A DNA stretch of 64,000 nucleotides from NCBI RefSeq assembly GCF_030269925.1, contig NC_085127.1, forward strand, positions 10,175,501-10,239,500, written 5' to 3'. The DNA comes from Bombyx mori. Lineage: Eukaryota; Arthropoda; Insecta; Lepidoptera; Bombycidae. Under the pieces are notes generated by a model that was not told the origin of the DNA, did no database searches, and saw only the letters and a list, made by a program, of their open reading frames with translations. Every line of letters starts with the position of its first letter. Positions within the stretch are counted from its first letter, which is position 1. The translations under genes were made by a program, and so were the position numbers. This document shows, piece after piece, positions 52,164-63,690 of the stretch.

Positions 52164-52410
52164 ACGGTGGTAGGACCTCTTGTGAGTCCGCACGGGTAGG
52201 TACTACCGCCCCGCCTATTTCTGCCGTGAAGCAGTAATGCGTTTCGGTTTGAAGGGTGGGGCAGCCGTTGTGACTATACTGAGACCTTAGAACTATATCT
52301 CAAGGTGTGTGGCGCATTTACGTTGTAGATGTCTATGGGCTCCAGTAACCACTTAACACCAGGTGGGCTGTGAGCTCGTCCACACATCTAAGCAATATAA
52401 AAAAAAAAAC
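52164..52410 (+). mobile_element. Bm1 SINE, 3' half
   Basis: Truncated at GGTGGTAGGACC. The tail ends in two A-runs. Confidence 0.9.
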
Positions 52411-54174
52411 AAAAAAAAAACACGTGCACTTGAATCTACAATAGTTTGATTGAAAAGCACTTTTGAAACTGTTCGGCCAATATCTCGATAATAAAGTTAC
52501 CATTAAACACACTTGTTAATATACTAAAACTATAAATCACTCACTATAAACCATTGTTTTAGGTTTTAGGGAGCCTGTCACAACAAATAAATTAATGTTT
52601 AGTGTTTTGGCTATTCCCAACATTCCTACTAGATTCCATTAAATAGAACTCCATTTGGAATTTGAAGGAAATTTGGCGAATGGAAAAAAGATTCGGTGCC
52701 ATTATCTACACTAGGGCTGTTCAGAAAAAGGCTTGTTTTTAAGCGACCTGCGATGCATGTTTTTATTAAAAATTTGTTTGGATGTAAATATTTTGCGCAA
52801 TATAACACTTTGTCAAAACATATAGTTTATTAATTGCTATAATTTCTCTTTATTTTTGTAAAATTCCGTTCCCATGATTATGATTTAAAAGTTAAGTTAT
52901 CTTTTACTATTATTGGAGAAATTATATTACCCCGTTATTTTTTCAATTCGAATTCCTTTTTTTTATCCAGCTTTTATAGTGAATTTAATTAGCCTCCAAA
53001 GTATGTAGTTTCGGCAGCCCTAATCTACACTACATAACTTATTTGTGGAATTTGAAGCAAATTTGGCCTCTACACCATTGTCTACACTACAAAAGTTATT
53101 TATAAAAGAGAGACGTAACGATTGCATGTGTACAATCAACAAAGGCATTCGCCGGCATCAACGTTGACAGATGTCTGTACCGAACGGATATTGCCTGTGA
53201 TATTGAACAATCTATTGCGTTTTCACACTTGAAATTTCGGAGAGCTTTGATCGATCGAAAGGTCGCACATGCAAAGGACTCTGTTTTTTTTTCGTATGAT
53301 ATGTTTTATGATCACGATTCTCCTGCCTCACGACTTGTTGTGGAGACTTGAGTCAGTATTTACTACCAGGAATTCTTGTAGGGCGTGTTTTTGGGTATCT
53401 GAGCTTCATAACAATTTTTTTTTTTTTTAGTCTTCGTTCAATTACTGTAGGCATTAATCTTGAACCACAGCTGACGCCGATTGTCGTATATGGGTGTAAA
53501 ATTTTGAAGCCTTTTTGTACGTAGCACGTTTCGTTTTCAAAGTATCTATTCTGTGTTTGCAGTGCTTTATTAACATGACGAAAATCGTCAAGGGCTTTGA
53601 TACCTACTTAGGATACTTCAACATTGATTGTTATTACATAATTTATTGTCTCCCCTTAAATGACATAAAGAAATCAGAAGACCAAAGGCGAATGACCACC
53701 GTTGATACATCTTAACCTGAGTCAGTTAATTTTTCACCTAATAGCAATTAATTTAATTATGGAAGAACATACATACGTTTGGATCTATTTGAATATTTGG
53801 AATTAAAACTAAAGACTTACACGTCAACAAAAAAACATTTATTGATATGTAGTATTTTCAATGCAGCATTTCTTCTTCTTCTTGTAAATAACAAATCGAT
53901 TTTGACAAGTGAAATTCTCAATGGAAAACGACAAAGGCAAAATCTTTCACCGAACGATTGCATATTGCTCAGTAGATCGACGGTCCGAATTTTGCCGATC
54001 CTGTGTCTATTATTAGGGTTATTAGGCAATCGTATCTTTAAATAGATGTTTTCGCCATTCATATTTACTCGAGATTTCTTCCTATGTACATTAGAGCTAT
54101 ACCCTATATATTCCAAGAAATTGCTCGATGTGTTTGTCATAATATAGTTAATAATAGCAACATTACGAACAAAA
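52411..54174. other. no recognisable gene
   Basis: About 1.8 kb. Two GAATTTGAAG.AAATTTGGC words (52657, 53048) with ATCTACACTA nearby form a decayed direct repeat. Frames at 53515 and 53779 lack support. Confidence 0.35.
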
Positions 54175-54439
54175 TCACTACATAGTATATAACAAAGTCG
54201 CTTTCTCTGTCCCTATATCTGTCTGTCCCTATGTATGCTTAAATCTTTAAAACTACGCAACGGATTTTGATGCGGTTTATTTTAATAGATAGAGTGATTG
54301 AAGAGGAAGGTTTATATGTATAATAACATCCATTAAATAGTGGAGAAATACTGTTATTTTTGAGGTTTCTAATGTGGTGTCGTAAATAATCAATAATAAA
54401 ATTTCATGTTCCCGAAGCGAAGCGAGGGCGGGTCGCTAG
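54175..54439 (+). mobile_element. Helitron-like element, family C2
   Basis: A|TCACTACATAGTATATAACA start with a body unlike family C, but the same GAAGCGAGGGCGGGTCGCTAG|T end. It shares the 3' terminal signal with families C copies. Confidence 0.7.
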
Positions 54440-54810
54440 TTAATAATAAGAGGGAAACGTTTCACGTTTCTCATCTTATAATACTCTGGAAGGTAACAAA
54501 GCTATATATACGAGTTCCCAAGTGGACTCAACAATGGAGCCGTAAGATAATTTTATCGAATTAAACTTGCAAATTTACACATTATCCTATCCCGGATACG
54601 ACACAGCGCGTTTTGCACAACGGCTTGCCCGCCACTGTGACACCTACCGCTTTTGACTGTAATTATTTTCGAATCCATAATAATTGAACCTGAAAAATCA
54701 ATTGACGTTTGGCATTACTGATGCCCGTGGGCGACGGAGACCTCTCATCCTTATATGGGCCATATTTTGTACTTTGTCTGTCGGTAATAGCAAATCAAAA
54801 TTATAACTTA

Positions 54811-55100
54811 CTAGCTGACCCGGCAAACTTCGTAGTGCCTCAATAGATAAATAAAAAACTTAAACTTTTGTATAATATAAACTTAAAACAAACAAAAGGA
54901 ATTCGTCCGACAGGTGACACACCAAAGGAAAAACAAAATTGTTATTTTTATTTCATTCCGAGCATTTTCATATTTATCTACCTTTTAAACCTTCTCTGGA
55001 CTTCCACAAACAATTCAAGACCAAAATTAGCCAGATCGGTCCAGCCGTTCTCGAGTTTTAGCGAGACTAACGAACAGCAATTCAATTATATATATATATG
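54811..55100 (-). mobile_element. Helitron-like element, family A
   Basis: CTAG at 54811 on plus, body as in 1226-1515, and a 5' end reduced to a TA run. Confidence 0.7.
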
Positions 55101-55683
55101 TTGGCACACGTCAGGGATGGCTGAGCGCTAGTTTCCGTCATCACTCGTATTTGGTTGAACTCAGTTTATAAAAAGTCAATAAAACCTTTTGAATAATAAT
55201 TATTGAAACTCAACACACACAACTTTCACAATGACAGGATAAACCGACAGTTTCGTTGCACATACCGACAGACCGACTGACTGACTGACTGACTGACTGC
55301 CAGAGACTCACTGACTGAGACAGACGGAATGCCTGTCTGACACGGAATGCCACGTCTCTATCCACGTACCGCCATTTTATACTGTGGCGTTACGGAGTCT
55401 ACCCTTCATTTTGTGATATTTATCAAAACAACATTTCATCATTTAAAATAATAATCAAAACCACCGTCTGTCTTAATATTACTAAAAGTCGTTATCCACG
55501 ACATATAGATTTATAGCGTGTTAGCCAACTCGAACTACTTTTTTATATTTCGATAATTTGCATTAAATACACAATTGTGATCGATACTGGAAGCTGAACT
55601 GCAATCAATCATGAACTTGAAAGTCATAAATCTGCAAAAACACTTTAGCTTTATTATACCTATATAAAGCCTACCTATATTAG
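55101..55683. other. no gene; (ACTG)n microsatellite at 55273-55299
   Basis: A run of GACTGACT units, otherwise unremarkable DNA. Confidence 0.5.
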
Positions 55684-56130
55684 GTCGTCGTGGCCTAAAG
55701 GATATGACGTCCGGTGCATTCGTGTTGAGTGATGCATCGGTGTTCGAATCCCAGGCGGGTACCAATTTTTCTAATGAAATACGTACTCAACAAATGTTCA
55801 CGATTGACTTCCACGGTGAAGGAATAACATCGTGTAATAAAAATCAAAACCCGCAAAATTATAATTTGCGTAATTACTGGTGGTAGGACCTCTTGTGAGT
55901 CCGCACGGGCAGGTACCACCACCATGCCTATTTCTGCCGTGAAGCAGTAATGCGTTTCGGTTTGAAGGGTGGGGGTGGGGCAGCCGTTGTAACTATAGTT
56001 GAGACCTTAGAACTTATATCTCAAGGTGGATGGCGCATTTACGTTATAGAGGTCTATGAGCTCCAGTAACCACTTAACACCAGGTGGGCTGTGAGCTCGT
56101 CCACCCATCTATGCAATAAAAAAAAATATA
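55684..56130 (+). mobile_element. Bm1 SINE, full length
   Basis: Intact head (GTCGTCGTGGCCTAAAGGAT, box B GTTCGAATCCC) to the CTATGCAATAAAAA tail. It carries a small GGGGGTGGGG expansion in the core. Confidence 0.94.
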
Positions 56131-56211
56131 TATAGTTTACGTCATGTGTTTATAAATAATACCTGCCTGTGATAATAATATTATGCGTGGATCCTTTAAA
56201 TAAAATGTATA

Positions 56212-56577
56212 TGTAAGCTTGAGGGTAGACATTATCTTGTTGAACACCAAGTAAAACGATGTCACCTTTTGATTCCTGATTTAATCAACAATATTATGTT
56301 ATCTTAACAATTCACTTTAACACTTGTCCAACTTTAACCAGTACGTACAACAGTCACTGAATCACACAACGTAACAAGGATATAGTAAGTGCACTAGGCA
56401 AGCGCAGTCCAACGAATGTTTTTCGCAAGGCACGCACCGCCTTTTTATACTAGCCGGCGCAGCTGGCTTATGAGTCACTTCTGTTGCACGAGTGGAACGA
56501 CACGGCCGGCGCACCCGGCTTGTGTGAGTCACGCCTGTTGCACGTGATGTTTATTAGAAATATTGTTAACGCCGTCA
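56212..56577 (-). repeat. LTR (3' on the minus strand), 366 bp
   Basis: Plus sequence TGTAAGCTTGAGG to GTTAACGCCGTCA. On minus it has a TATA box (CTAGTATAAAAAGG) and AATAAA. It contains a roughly 43-bp imperfect tandem duplication with GAGTCAC words. Confidence 0.93.
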
Positions 56578-57349
56578 CGGCCATACTGACATGCGCTCGT
56601 CCTCGTGCGCCTTTTTATGGTTGTTCTGTAGACAATAAGCGTATTCGTTCATCCTGACATTAACGGATGCAACTTAAAACGTGGTCTATGATATTAACAA
56701 TCTAATACGGTTCGGTTCGCATAATTCTTCAGAAAATCCTATACTGGCTATAAATAACCTTCAGACTGCTTACATACCTGGGCCAGTTCAAAAACTCTTC
56801 AGGTATGTAAGTATGTCCCTTTTAACTTAAATCGGAATTGTTATCCCTTCAGTTTTTCGAACTGGACCGGATAATGCTAGACCGAATCGCAATCCCTGTA
56901 GCTAATTGTTGTGGCTAATCTGGATGAAAATCCCTATAGCCAAGCCATTGGACCGGACAGACCCTTCAATGACTTCACACTTTTTTTTTGTTTTTTTTTC
57001 TCTTTTTTTTTTGCTAGTCCGGATTAACATCTCTCTAGCCACATACAATTCTCTTTTTTATTTTTATTTTTTTTAATCTGCGTGTACGGTAGCGGTTGTT
57101 AAAACATTTCTTAAACCAGAACATTTATACGGAATTTCTTCAGAAATAGTGCGAGACCGACCATCGTTTTCTACATTTCCAACACTTGCACCCGAGGTGC
57201 CTGACCTAACAGACATTGTATCACTACCCACAGACATAGTATCGCTATTTGCGGATAAAAATGTCGCTTCTCTTGTCAGTGATAGAGTCGTCATCATTAA
57301 GATCAGTTTCATGAACAAGATTACTTAACCCATCTGTGTACGCCGTCAC

Positions 57350-57490
57350 GTCATCGGTCACTATAATTTTCAGAAATTTCTAGTAGGCCTGACGGGCCTC
57401 GAGGTACTTCGCGTAAGTTTTCATGGGGAACTTTGTACACTAGAACCATTTACATATCTCAACTTATACCTATCGTTTTCCAAAACTGCA
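57350..57490 (-). pseudogene. retrotransposon Pol C-terminal fragment
   Basis: Minus frames give VLENDRYKLRYVNGSS, then after a shift YKVPHENLREVPRGPSGL, the kind of sequence found downstream of gypsy integrase. The frame at 57318-57073 (a Thr/Ser-rich acidic tail) may be its continuation. Confidence 0.55.
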
Positions 57491-57492
57491 GA

Positions 57493-57878
57493 TGATTGAA
57501 AGATTACTGGTGGCCCGGAGGCCTTTCCCGCTTCACCAGGACGGGTGGGCGAGCAAAGGCTCAGCCAAGAGGGGTGGGATTTGCTAACAACTGCCCGAGC
57601 GCCTCCGCAGGAGACCTAACAACTCAAGAGCAATTGCTTCGCGAATGAATCTACTACCGGATCGGAATCGCGACCCACTGAGAAGATCCGGCGAGAAACT
57701 CAGTGGGCTGATGCATGGGTTAGGTTGCACGTTGACCTCTTTGTCGAGTTCGACGAGTACGATTACTGGGGTTCCTCAGCCTGCTCCTATTGTTAAGAGC
57801 TGAAGGTATCTAATGCAAGAGTTATTGGATCTGATGGATCCGTAAGGACGTGTCTAGGGTGACTACGGTGACTTGTTC
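57493..57878 (-). mobile_element. Jockey LINE 3' end captured in the LTR element
   Basis: Close match to 40928-41305 of the intact LINE (3' UTR and last codons of ORF2), without an A-tail. Right junction at GTCTAGGGTGAC. Confidence 0.85.
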
Positions 57879-58255
57879 ATGAAACCGCTTACCATTGAAT
57901 AAATTACTATGGCTTTGTTTTATAAGACTACAGTCTGACCCTGAATGGAACATAAAGGGGGAGCCAAAACCACTTATCTGTAACACACTGAAGCTCTGGA
58001 ACACACGTTGACGTCTCTGGTTGGACCTGCCACAGCACCTGGAACAGTGTCGTTTTTCTTCTTGTAGCGCATGGAACACCCAGAAGCTACATGGCTCGCA
58101 TCACCGCACACGTAACAGCCGACTTGCAGGCGAGAGCCGGGCGCCCACGGATGAGGAGGTTGTTCAGGTTTTGCAGGCTGTATTTTTGTGAGGCAAGTAG
58201 CAGCTCGAGCCTTAAGCGAATGTGTGAGAGTCAAAATTAAATCGACACCATCCAA
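57879..58255 (-). pseudogene. Gag zinc knuckle and protease fragment
   Basis: Minus frame: a CYVCGDASHVASGC knuckle (C-x2-C-x4-H-x4-C). After a frame change comes FHSGSDCSLIK, which resembles a gypsy protease active site in which the catalytic aspartate position reads histidine. The rest of Pol is replaced by LINE sequence. Confidence 0.75.
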
Positions 58256-58325
58256 TACTTCAACTACTTTAAACGGCCCTTTAAACTTCGTATCTAATTT
58301 CGTTTGATTATGCTCTTCGTATTAA

Positions 58326-58515
58326 TGTGTGGACGAGCTCACAGCCCTCCTTGTGTTAAGTGGTTACTGGAACCCATAGACATCCACAGCGTAAACGCAC
58401 CACACACCTTGAGATAGAAGTTCTAAGGTCTCAGTATAGTTACAACCGCTGCCCCACCCTTCAGACCGAAATACACCACTGCTTCACGGCAGAAATAGGC
58501 AGGGTGATGGTACCC
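58326..58515 (-). mobile_element. Bm1 SINE, 3' half (interrupted copy)
   Basis: Antisense tail and core, stopping at GATGGTACCC, where an R1 LINE piece begins. Fairly diverged. Confidence 0.85.
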
Positions 58516-58839
58516 GTGCGGTCGATGGCACTATACGGAGCACCCGTCTGGTGCCACGTCCTTACCCACGAGAACGTCGCCGCGCTGCGACGCCGGCAGC
58601 GCGCGATCGCAGTCAGAGTTATTCAATGATACCTCACAGTCTCCTACGAGGCGGCGCGCCCTAGCGCAAGTGCAGCCGGAGCGCGGGGGCTCCAATATCG
58701 GCAGTCCGTGCTGGAGGCGTGATCTCGTCGTTTGGCGGACCCGTCGGCCGGCCTCCGTACCGTCGAGGTGATCTGCCCGGTTCTCGCGGACTGGGTGGGC
58801 CGCGACCGCGGAAGTCTCACCTCCGGCTACCTGTGCAGA
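58516..58839 (+). pseudogene. R1-clade LINE internal fragment inside Bm1
   Basis: Plus frame: SMALYGAPVWCHVL, ENVAALRRRQRAIAVRVIQ, a stop, TVSYEAA, then SVLEA and SRRLADPSAGLRTVE. This is the region between RT and the Cys motif of the family at 6664-7310, with about 40 residues deleted. No A-tail. TACCCGTGCG at its left and TACCTGTGCA at its right match at 8 of 10 bases. Confidence 0.8.
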
Positions 58840-59097
58840 CTCACAAGACATTTTACCACCATGCAAACTTCTTACCGCAACAAATCTTACCAGCCACCAC
58901 GCAAACTACAATTTTACGGGTTCCACCTCTCCTACACGATGTTACTCCCACACTAAGGAAGCCAACCGCGAACACTTGTCAAGCACGCACAAGCACGCAC
59001 TTCACCGGAAAAACCTGCATCCGCCAGCGGAACCCGAACACCGCCGCATCGCCAGGCACGAACGCACCGGACGTCTTATCTTACAGGTCACGACGAC
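58840..59097 (-). mobile_element. Bm1 SINE, head half, A-to-G rich divergence
   Basis: Continues the interrupted copy to the CGACGACTTC head. In the SINE sense strand most differences from other Bm1 copies here are A changed to G. Confidence 0.8.
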
Positions 59098-59358
59098 TTC
59101 AGATGTGTAAATTTTTCTTCCCCACGGAAACTTGCTTGCTTTCTTGTTTGCTTGCTTGCTGGAGCCCGAAGTCATCGAACATGTAGTGTTATTGGTATTG
59201 AATCGAGTAAATTCTAAAATTTCAGCGACAATTCACAGTCTCATGTCCTGGTTTACTGTACTAGTGCCATGTAACTCTAGCAGTAGTCATTGGCTTAAAA
59301 ACGATTCGTGTCGGAACTACCCACTCGTCATGACAGATCCATTATTGCGATCGAAGTT

Positions 59359-59643
59359 TCACTTGAGATTTGCACTTGCCTTAATTTCTTGCAATAGCTT
59401 GTTACGTGTTGTATTTCCGTTAGTAAATGCCATGTGATGAAGTCGACAGTCAAACTGGGCAACATGAGCCAGAACGTAAGATGTGACGATTTCTTCGTGG
59501 CTCAGATCTTCCATCGAGTTAACAGAGACGTTATTACACGACTTACGTATGCTGCATTCACGCTCTTGTGGCGTACCACTACTAGTATTCTGATCTGCAT
59601 CATGTTTTTTTTGCTGTACTTCGAACATGTTCAAACACGTCAC
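59359..59643 (-). pseudogene. LTR element Gag N-terminal part
   Basis: A 94-codon minus frame starting MTCLNMFEVQQKKHDADQ, positioned 35 bp inside the 5' LTR, where gag should start. No domain recognised. Confidence 0.5.
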
Positions 59644-59677
59644 GCCAGTGAGAGTAGAGTCCTGATCTCACTTCTGA

Positions 59678-60043
59678 TGTAAGCTTGAGGGTAGACATTA
59701 TCTTGTTGAACACCAAGTAAAACGATGTCACCTTTTGATTCCTGATTTAATCAACAATATTATGTTATCTTAACAATTCACTTTAACACTTGTCCAACTT
59801 TAACCAGTACGTACAACAGTCACTGAATCACACAACGTAACAAGGATATAGTAAGTGCACTAGGCAAGCGCAGTCCAACGAATGTTTTTCGCAAGGCACG
59901 CACCGCCTTTTTATACTAGCCGGCGCAGCTGGCTTATGAGTCACTTCTGTTGCACGAGTGGAACGACACGGCCGGCGCACCCGGCTTGTGTGAGTCACGC
60001 CTGTTGCACGTGATGTTTATTAGAAATATTGTTAACGCCGTCA
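59678..60043 (-). repeat. LTR (5' on the minus strand), 366 bp
   Basis: Looks identical to 56212-56577. The interior next to it (minus TCAGAAGTGAGATC) lacks a TGG tRNA-type primer site. Confidence 0.93.
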
Positions 60044-60047
60044 TATA

Positions 60048-60509
60048 TTCATAATCAACATTACTTTAATTATCTTGGTCTGTAATATTTCTATTAAGTC
60101 ATGTATTTCTAAACATGTTAACATCGAACGACATTTGTACAATAAAATCATTTTGTTTCACACTATTTTTAATTCAAATTTATTAAAATTTATTTTTAAT
60201 AAAATCAACGTTAATAATATTTGTGGGCTATGGCTCGGGTGACGAGCGCTTTTAAGCGACTCGATTCTGCAAGCAATAGAATTAGTTCAAGTTTGGATAA
60301 GTATACAAAACTTCATTGTTAAATGGCTAACATTAAACACGGCCTTGTCAAATCAACGTCGGACTTACAGAAAGGACCTTCATCAATTACACTCAGTACG
60401 TCATAAATCCGTTCTTTTTAATCCTCTGTAACACGATTTCATATTATGTATAATCCCGTTTTTTTGCTTGCAACTAAAATACTCCGTTCTGCTTAGTTAT
60501 ATTATATAA
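60048..60509. other. no recognisable gene
   Basis: AT-rich flank of the LTR element. Confidence 0.4.
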
Positions 60510-60757
60510 AAAAATTTTATTGCTTAGATGGGTGGACGAGCTCAAAGCCCACCTGGTGTTAAGTGGTTACTGGAGGCCCATAGACATCTACAATATAAAT
60601 GCGCCACCCATCTTGAGATATCAGTTCTAAGGTCTCAAGTATAGTTACAACGGCTGCCTTACCCATCAAACCGAAACGCATTACTGCTTCACGGCAGAAA
60701 TAGGCAGGGTGGTGGTACCTACCCGCGCGGACTCACAAGAGGTCCTGCCACCAATAA
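60510..60757 (-). mobile_element. Bm1 SINE, 3' half
   Basis: Antisense copy ending at the GGTGGCAGGACC junction. Confidence 0.9.
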
Positions 60758-60859
60758 GTAGTGCGACAACAAATTTCTAAACTATCGAAATTCGTGGTCT
60801 TTGAGGTCTAAATGAGGCTTCAAATAGGAGAAAATTGTATGACGTTGATGACATTTCAT

Positions 60860-60990
60860 TCATATTTTTTGCAACTGTTTCACTCAAATATCATCGATAA
60901 CGCTTCCTTGGATAGTAATCACATGCATATTCTCTCTACGCATCACATGTCCATACCACGCTAACCGCCTGTCTACTAATCTAAGCAAAC
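60860..60990 (-). pseudogene. RTE-type LINE fragment
   Basis: Minus frame LVDRRLAWYGHVMRRENMHV, a motif repeated in the longer remnant at 61080-61520. Confidence 0.6.
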
Positions 60991-61079
60991 AAATAATATA
61001 AAAAAAAAACATCAACCATAGTTATGCTTCACTGGATATTTATTACTGATTAGTGAATCTCTCTGTACAACTAGAGCTC

Positions 61080-61520
61080 TCCATACATTTCAAATCCTAT
61101 CGACAAACATGTTCTTTAATGCAACAAGTCAAATAGATATCGTATCATTCTCCTGCCCTTCCCCCAGTCACCTGGGGTCGGTGCAACCTGTTTTCTCCTT
61201 CCATACTTCTGTATCATATACCATTTCTTCGTCAACTCCCCTTTTACACATGTCATCTTGCACGCAATCCATCCATTTTTTTAGGTCTATCTCTTTCTCT
61301 ATATCCTTCCACATTCATAAATAACACTCTCTTACCAACCTCATTTTCATTTCGTCTCATCACGTGTTCATACCAAACGCTAACTTCTCAACTGTTCACA
61401 GGTGCCACTTTCAGACTTCCTCTAACATATTTATTCCGTATTCTATCCGTTCTTGTTACTCCACACATCCATCCCAACATTTGCATCTCTGTTGGATGCA
61501 ATCTCCCTTCGTATCAAGTC
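61080..61520 (-). pseudogene. RTE-type LINE ORF C-terminal part
   Basis: Minus frame in order: HPTEMQMLGWMCGVTRTDRI, RNKYVRGSLKVAPVN, a stop, VWYEHVMRRNENEVGKRVL, then WMDCVQDDMCKRGVDEEMV, WKEKTGCTDPR and stop. This is the post-RT region of RTE-like elements, with few disablements. Confidence 0.8.
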
Positions 61521-61992
61521 AAATATATATATCAAGAAAGGGTATACCTACCTATACTAATATTACGAGGACTATGATAAATCTAAAATGGTGCATCGGC
61601 CTATATCGGGAACACAAAAAAGATTGGTTATAAAAAAGAAATACAAATGATTCTGTTGAAAATAATACAACCGAAACGGATTCCTTTATAGCTGTAAATG
61701 CTCACGCACATTCTCACGTGATATTCTTACCGGAACGGGCAAAGTAATAATATTCATGTCCGATTTAAGCGTCCTTAATTCTAATAATCAACTTATACTA
61801 TAGTACATATATTCGAGAGGTATTACAAAGCTTATTTTTCCCAGTTCCATAAGTAATTTTAATGCTATCGGGTTTTCCGTTTTATTCTTTTATTGGTTTA
61901 GTACCACTGAAAACTTCCTCATGGACAGTGGCAAAACATAAGCGACCAGGTTCTTAGTAAAGTCCATATGTATATTATTATATACAAAAGTT
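61521..61992. other. no recognisable gene
   Basis: AT-rich. CTATACTAATATTACGAGGA at 61552 is a bare family C Helitron start. Confidence 0.35.
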
Positions 61993-62246
61993 TTTTATTT
62001 TTTTTATTGCTTAGATGGGTGGATGAGCTCACAGCCCACCTGGTGTTAAATGGTTACTGGAGCCCAAATACATCTACAACGTAAATGCGCCACCCACCTC
62101 GAGATATAAGTTCTAAGGTCTCAGTATAGTTAGAACAGCTGCCCCACCCTTCAAACCGAAACGCTGCTACTGCTACTGCTTCACGGCAGAAATAGGCGGG
62201 GTGGTGGTACCTACCCGTGCGGACTCACAAGAGGTCCTACCACCAG
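61993..62246 (-). mobile_element. Bm1 SINE, 3' half
   Basis: Antisense. Carries a small CTGCTACTGCTACTGCTTC triplet expansion in the core. Confidence 0.9.
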
Positions 62247-62489
62247 ATCATGTGTTTAAGTCCATGTGTTTAAATGTATGTTCCCTATCTCGGCACCCTC
62301 TAGGACAATGTGAGGATTTTCATATTCAGGGAATCACCGATTGTCGGAAGTTTGGCTGCGATCGGATTTCAAACAGAATGCGAAGTATAATCAAATCGTA
62401 TCGTATTCATATCGAGCGATGCAACTGAGCCGCTGTTTTTATATAATTTATATTAAATCAATATTTCAAACGAATTACGAATTCAGGTA

Positions 62490-62690
62490 ATATTCACTAA
62501 TGACTTCCACGAAGAAGAGATCACATCGTGTAATAACTAAATATATTTTCCGTAATTACTATACTTATATAAATGAGACATGAAGCTCGACACGAGGTGG
62601 ATTGCGCCATTGGCCTTGTTATGTCTATGGATTCTGGTAATAATCACTTAGCAACACGTGGGCCATGAGCTCATTTACCCTAGCTATAAT
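62490..62690 (+). mobile_element. old Bm1 remnant with core deleted
   Basis: TGACTTCCACGAAGAAGAGA and ATCACATCGTGTAATAA from the body join directly to tail-like words (ATGTCTATGGATTCTGGTAA, GTGGGCCATGAGCTC). Confidence 0.5.
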
Positions 62691-62768
62691 CAAAATGTTA
62701 TTATATTTAAAACGGTCGTCAATTGACTTGACTACAGAAACTCTATTGTAAATTGATTAAGCATATAT

Positions 62769-63202
62769 TTTTTTTATTGCTAGATGAGTGGACGAGCTCA
62801 CAGCCCACCTGGTGTTAAGTGGTTACTGGAGCCCATAGACATTTACGACGTAAATGCGCCACCCACCTTGAGATATAAGTTCTAAGGTCTCAAGTATAGT
62901 TACAACGGCTGCCCCACCCTTCAAACCGAAACGCATTACTGCTTCACGGCAGAAATAGGCAGGGTGGTGGTACCCACCCGCGCGGACTCACAAGAGGTCC
63001 TACCACCAGTAATTACGCAAATTATAATTTTGCGGGTTTCATTTTTATTACACGATGTTATTCCTTCACCGTGGAAGTCAATCGTGAACATTTGTTGAGT
63101 ACGTATTTCATTAGAAAAATTGGTACCCGCCTGAGATTCGAACACCGGCGCATCGCTCAACACGAATGCACCGGACGTCTTATCCGTTAGGCCACGACGA
63201 CT
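62769..63202 (-). mobile_element. Bm1 SINE, full length
   Basis: Same subfamily as 39045 and 50693. A 4-base loss changes the box B area (GCCTGAGATTCGAAC). Confidence 0.93.
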
Positions 63203-63512
63203 TTGCTTTCAGGGTCAGTGCAACGTGACTTCCACAGAAAACATGATTACACTGAAGCGCATTCTGTTAGGCGTAACTTGAAACTATTATTCACCTTGAC
63301 TTTCCTTTTATTTTTCTGTAGACCTTTTAAGTTAGCAGTACTGATTAATCATCGCAGCACACTTAAAAGTCTAACTTGGTGCGACCGGCTATGTCTAATC
63401 TAGTCTTAGACCAAGCCTATTGTCGTAAAAGCACTAAGTTATTTACCGAATATTAGGAAGCAGCAGCGTTCTCTGAGTATTAGGTCAATGTACTGCGATC
63501 GCTAACCGGCAT
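63203..63512. other. no recognisable gene
   Basis: Nothing supported. Confidence 0.35.
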
Positions 63513-63690
63513 TTACTGGTGGCAGGAAATATTTTAAATCCCTATGGTAGTTACCACAGCCTTGCCTCTTTTTACCGTGAAGAGGTCATGCGTTTCGATT
63601 TTAGATTGTAGATGTCTATGGGTTCTAGTAACCACTTAACACCAAGTGGGCTGTGAGCTCGTCCACTTATATAAAAAAATAAATAAAAAA
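63513..63690 (+). mobile_element. Bm1 SINE, 3' half with internal deletion
   Basis: TACTGGTGGCAGGA start. About 70 bp between GTTTCGATTT and TAGATTGTAGATGTC are lost. Confidence 0.75.

Larger units (their letters stand above)
56212..60043 (-). mobile_element. composite LTR retrotransposon with captured SINE/LINE pieces
   Basis: Two 366-bp LTRs that look identical flank 3.1 kb. The target duplication TATA lies at 56208-56211 and 60044-60047. Read on minus, the interior holds a gag N-terminus (59643-59359), a Bm1 interrupted by an R1 LINE piece (59097-58326), a gag zinc knuckle and protease start (58255-57879), a Jockey LINE 3' end (57878-57493) and an integrase C-terminus (57490-57350). RT and RNase H are gone, so it is non-autonomous. 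Confidence 0.88.
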
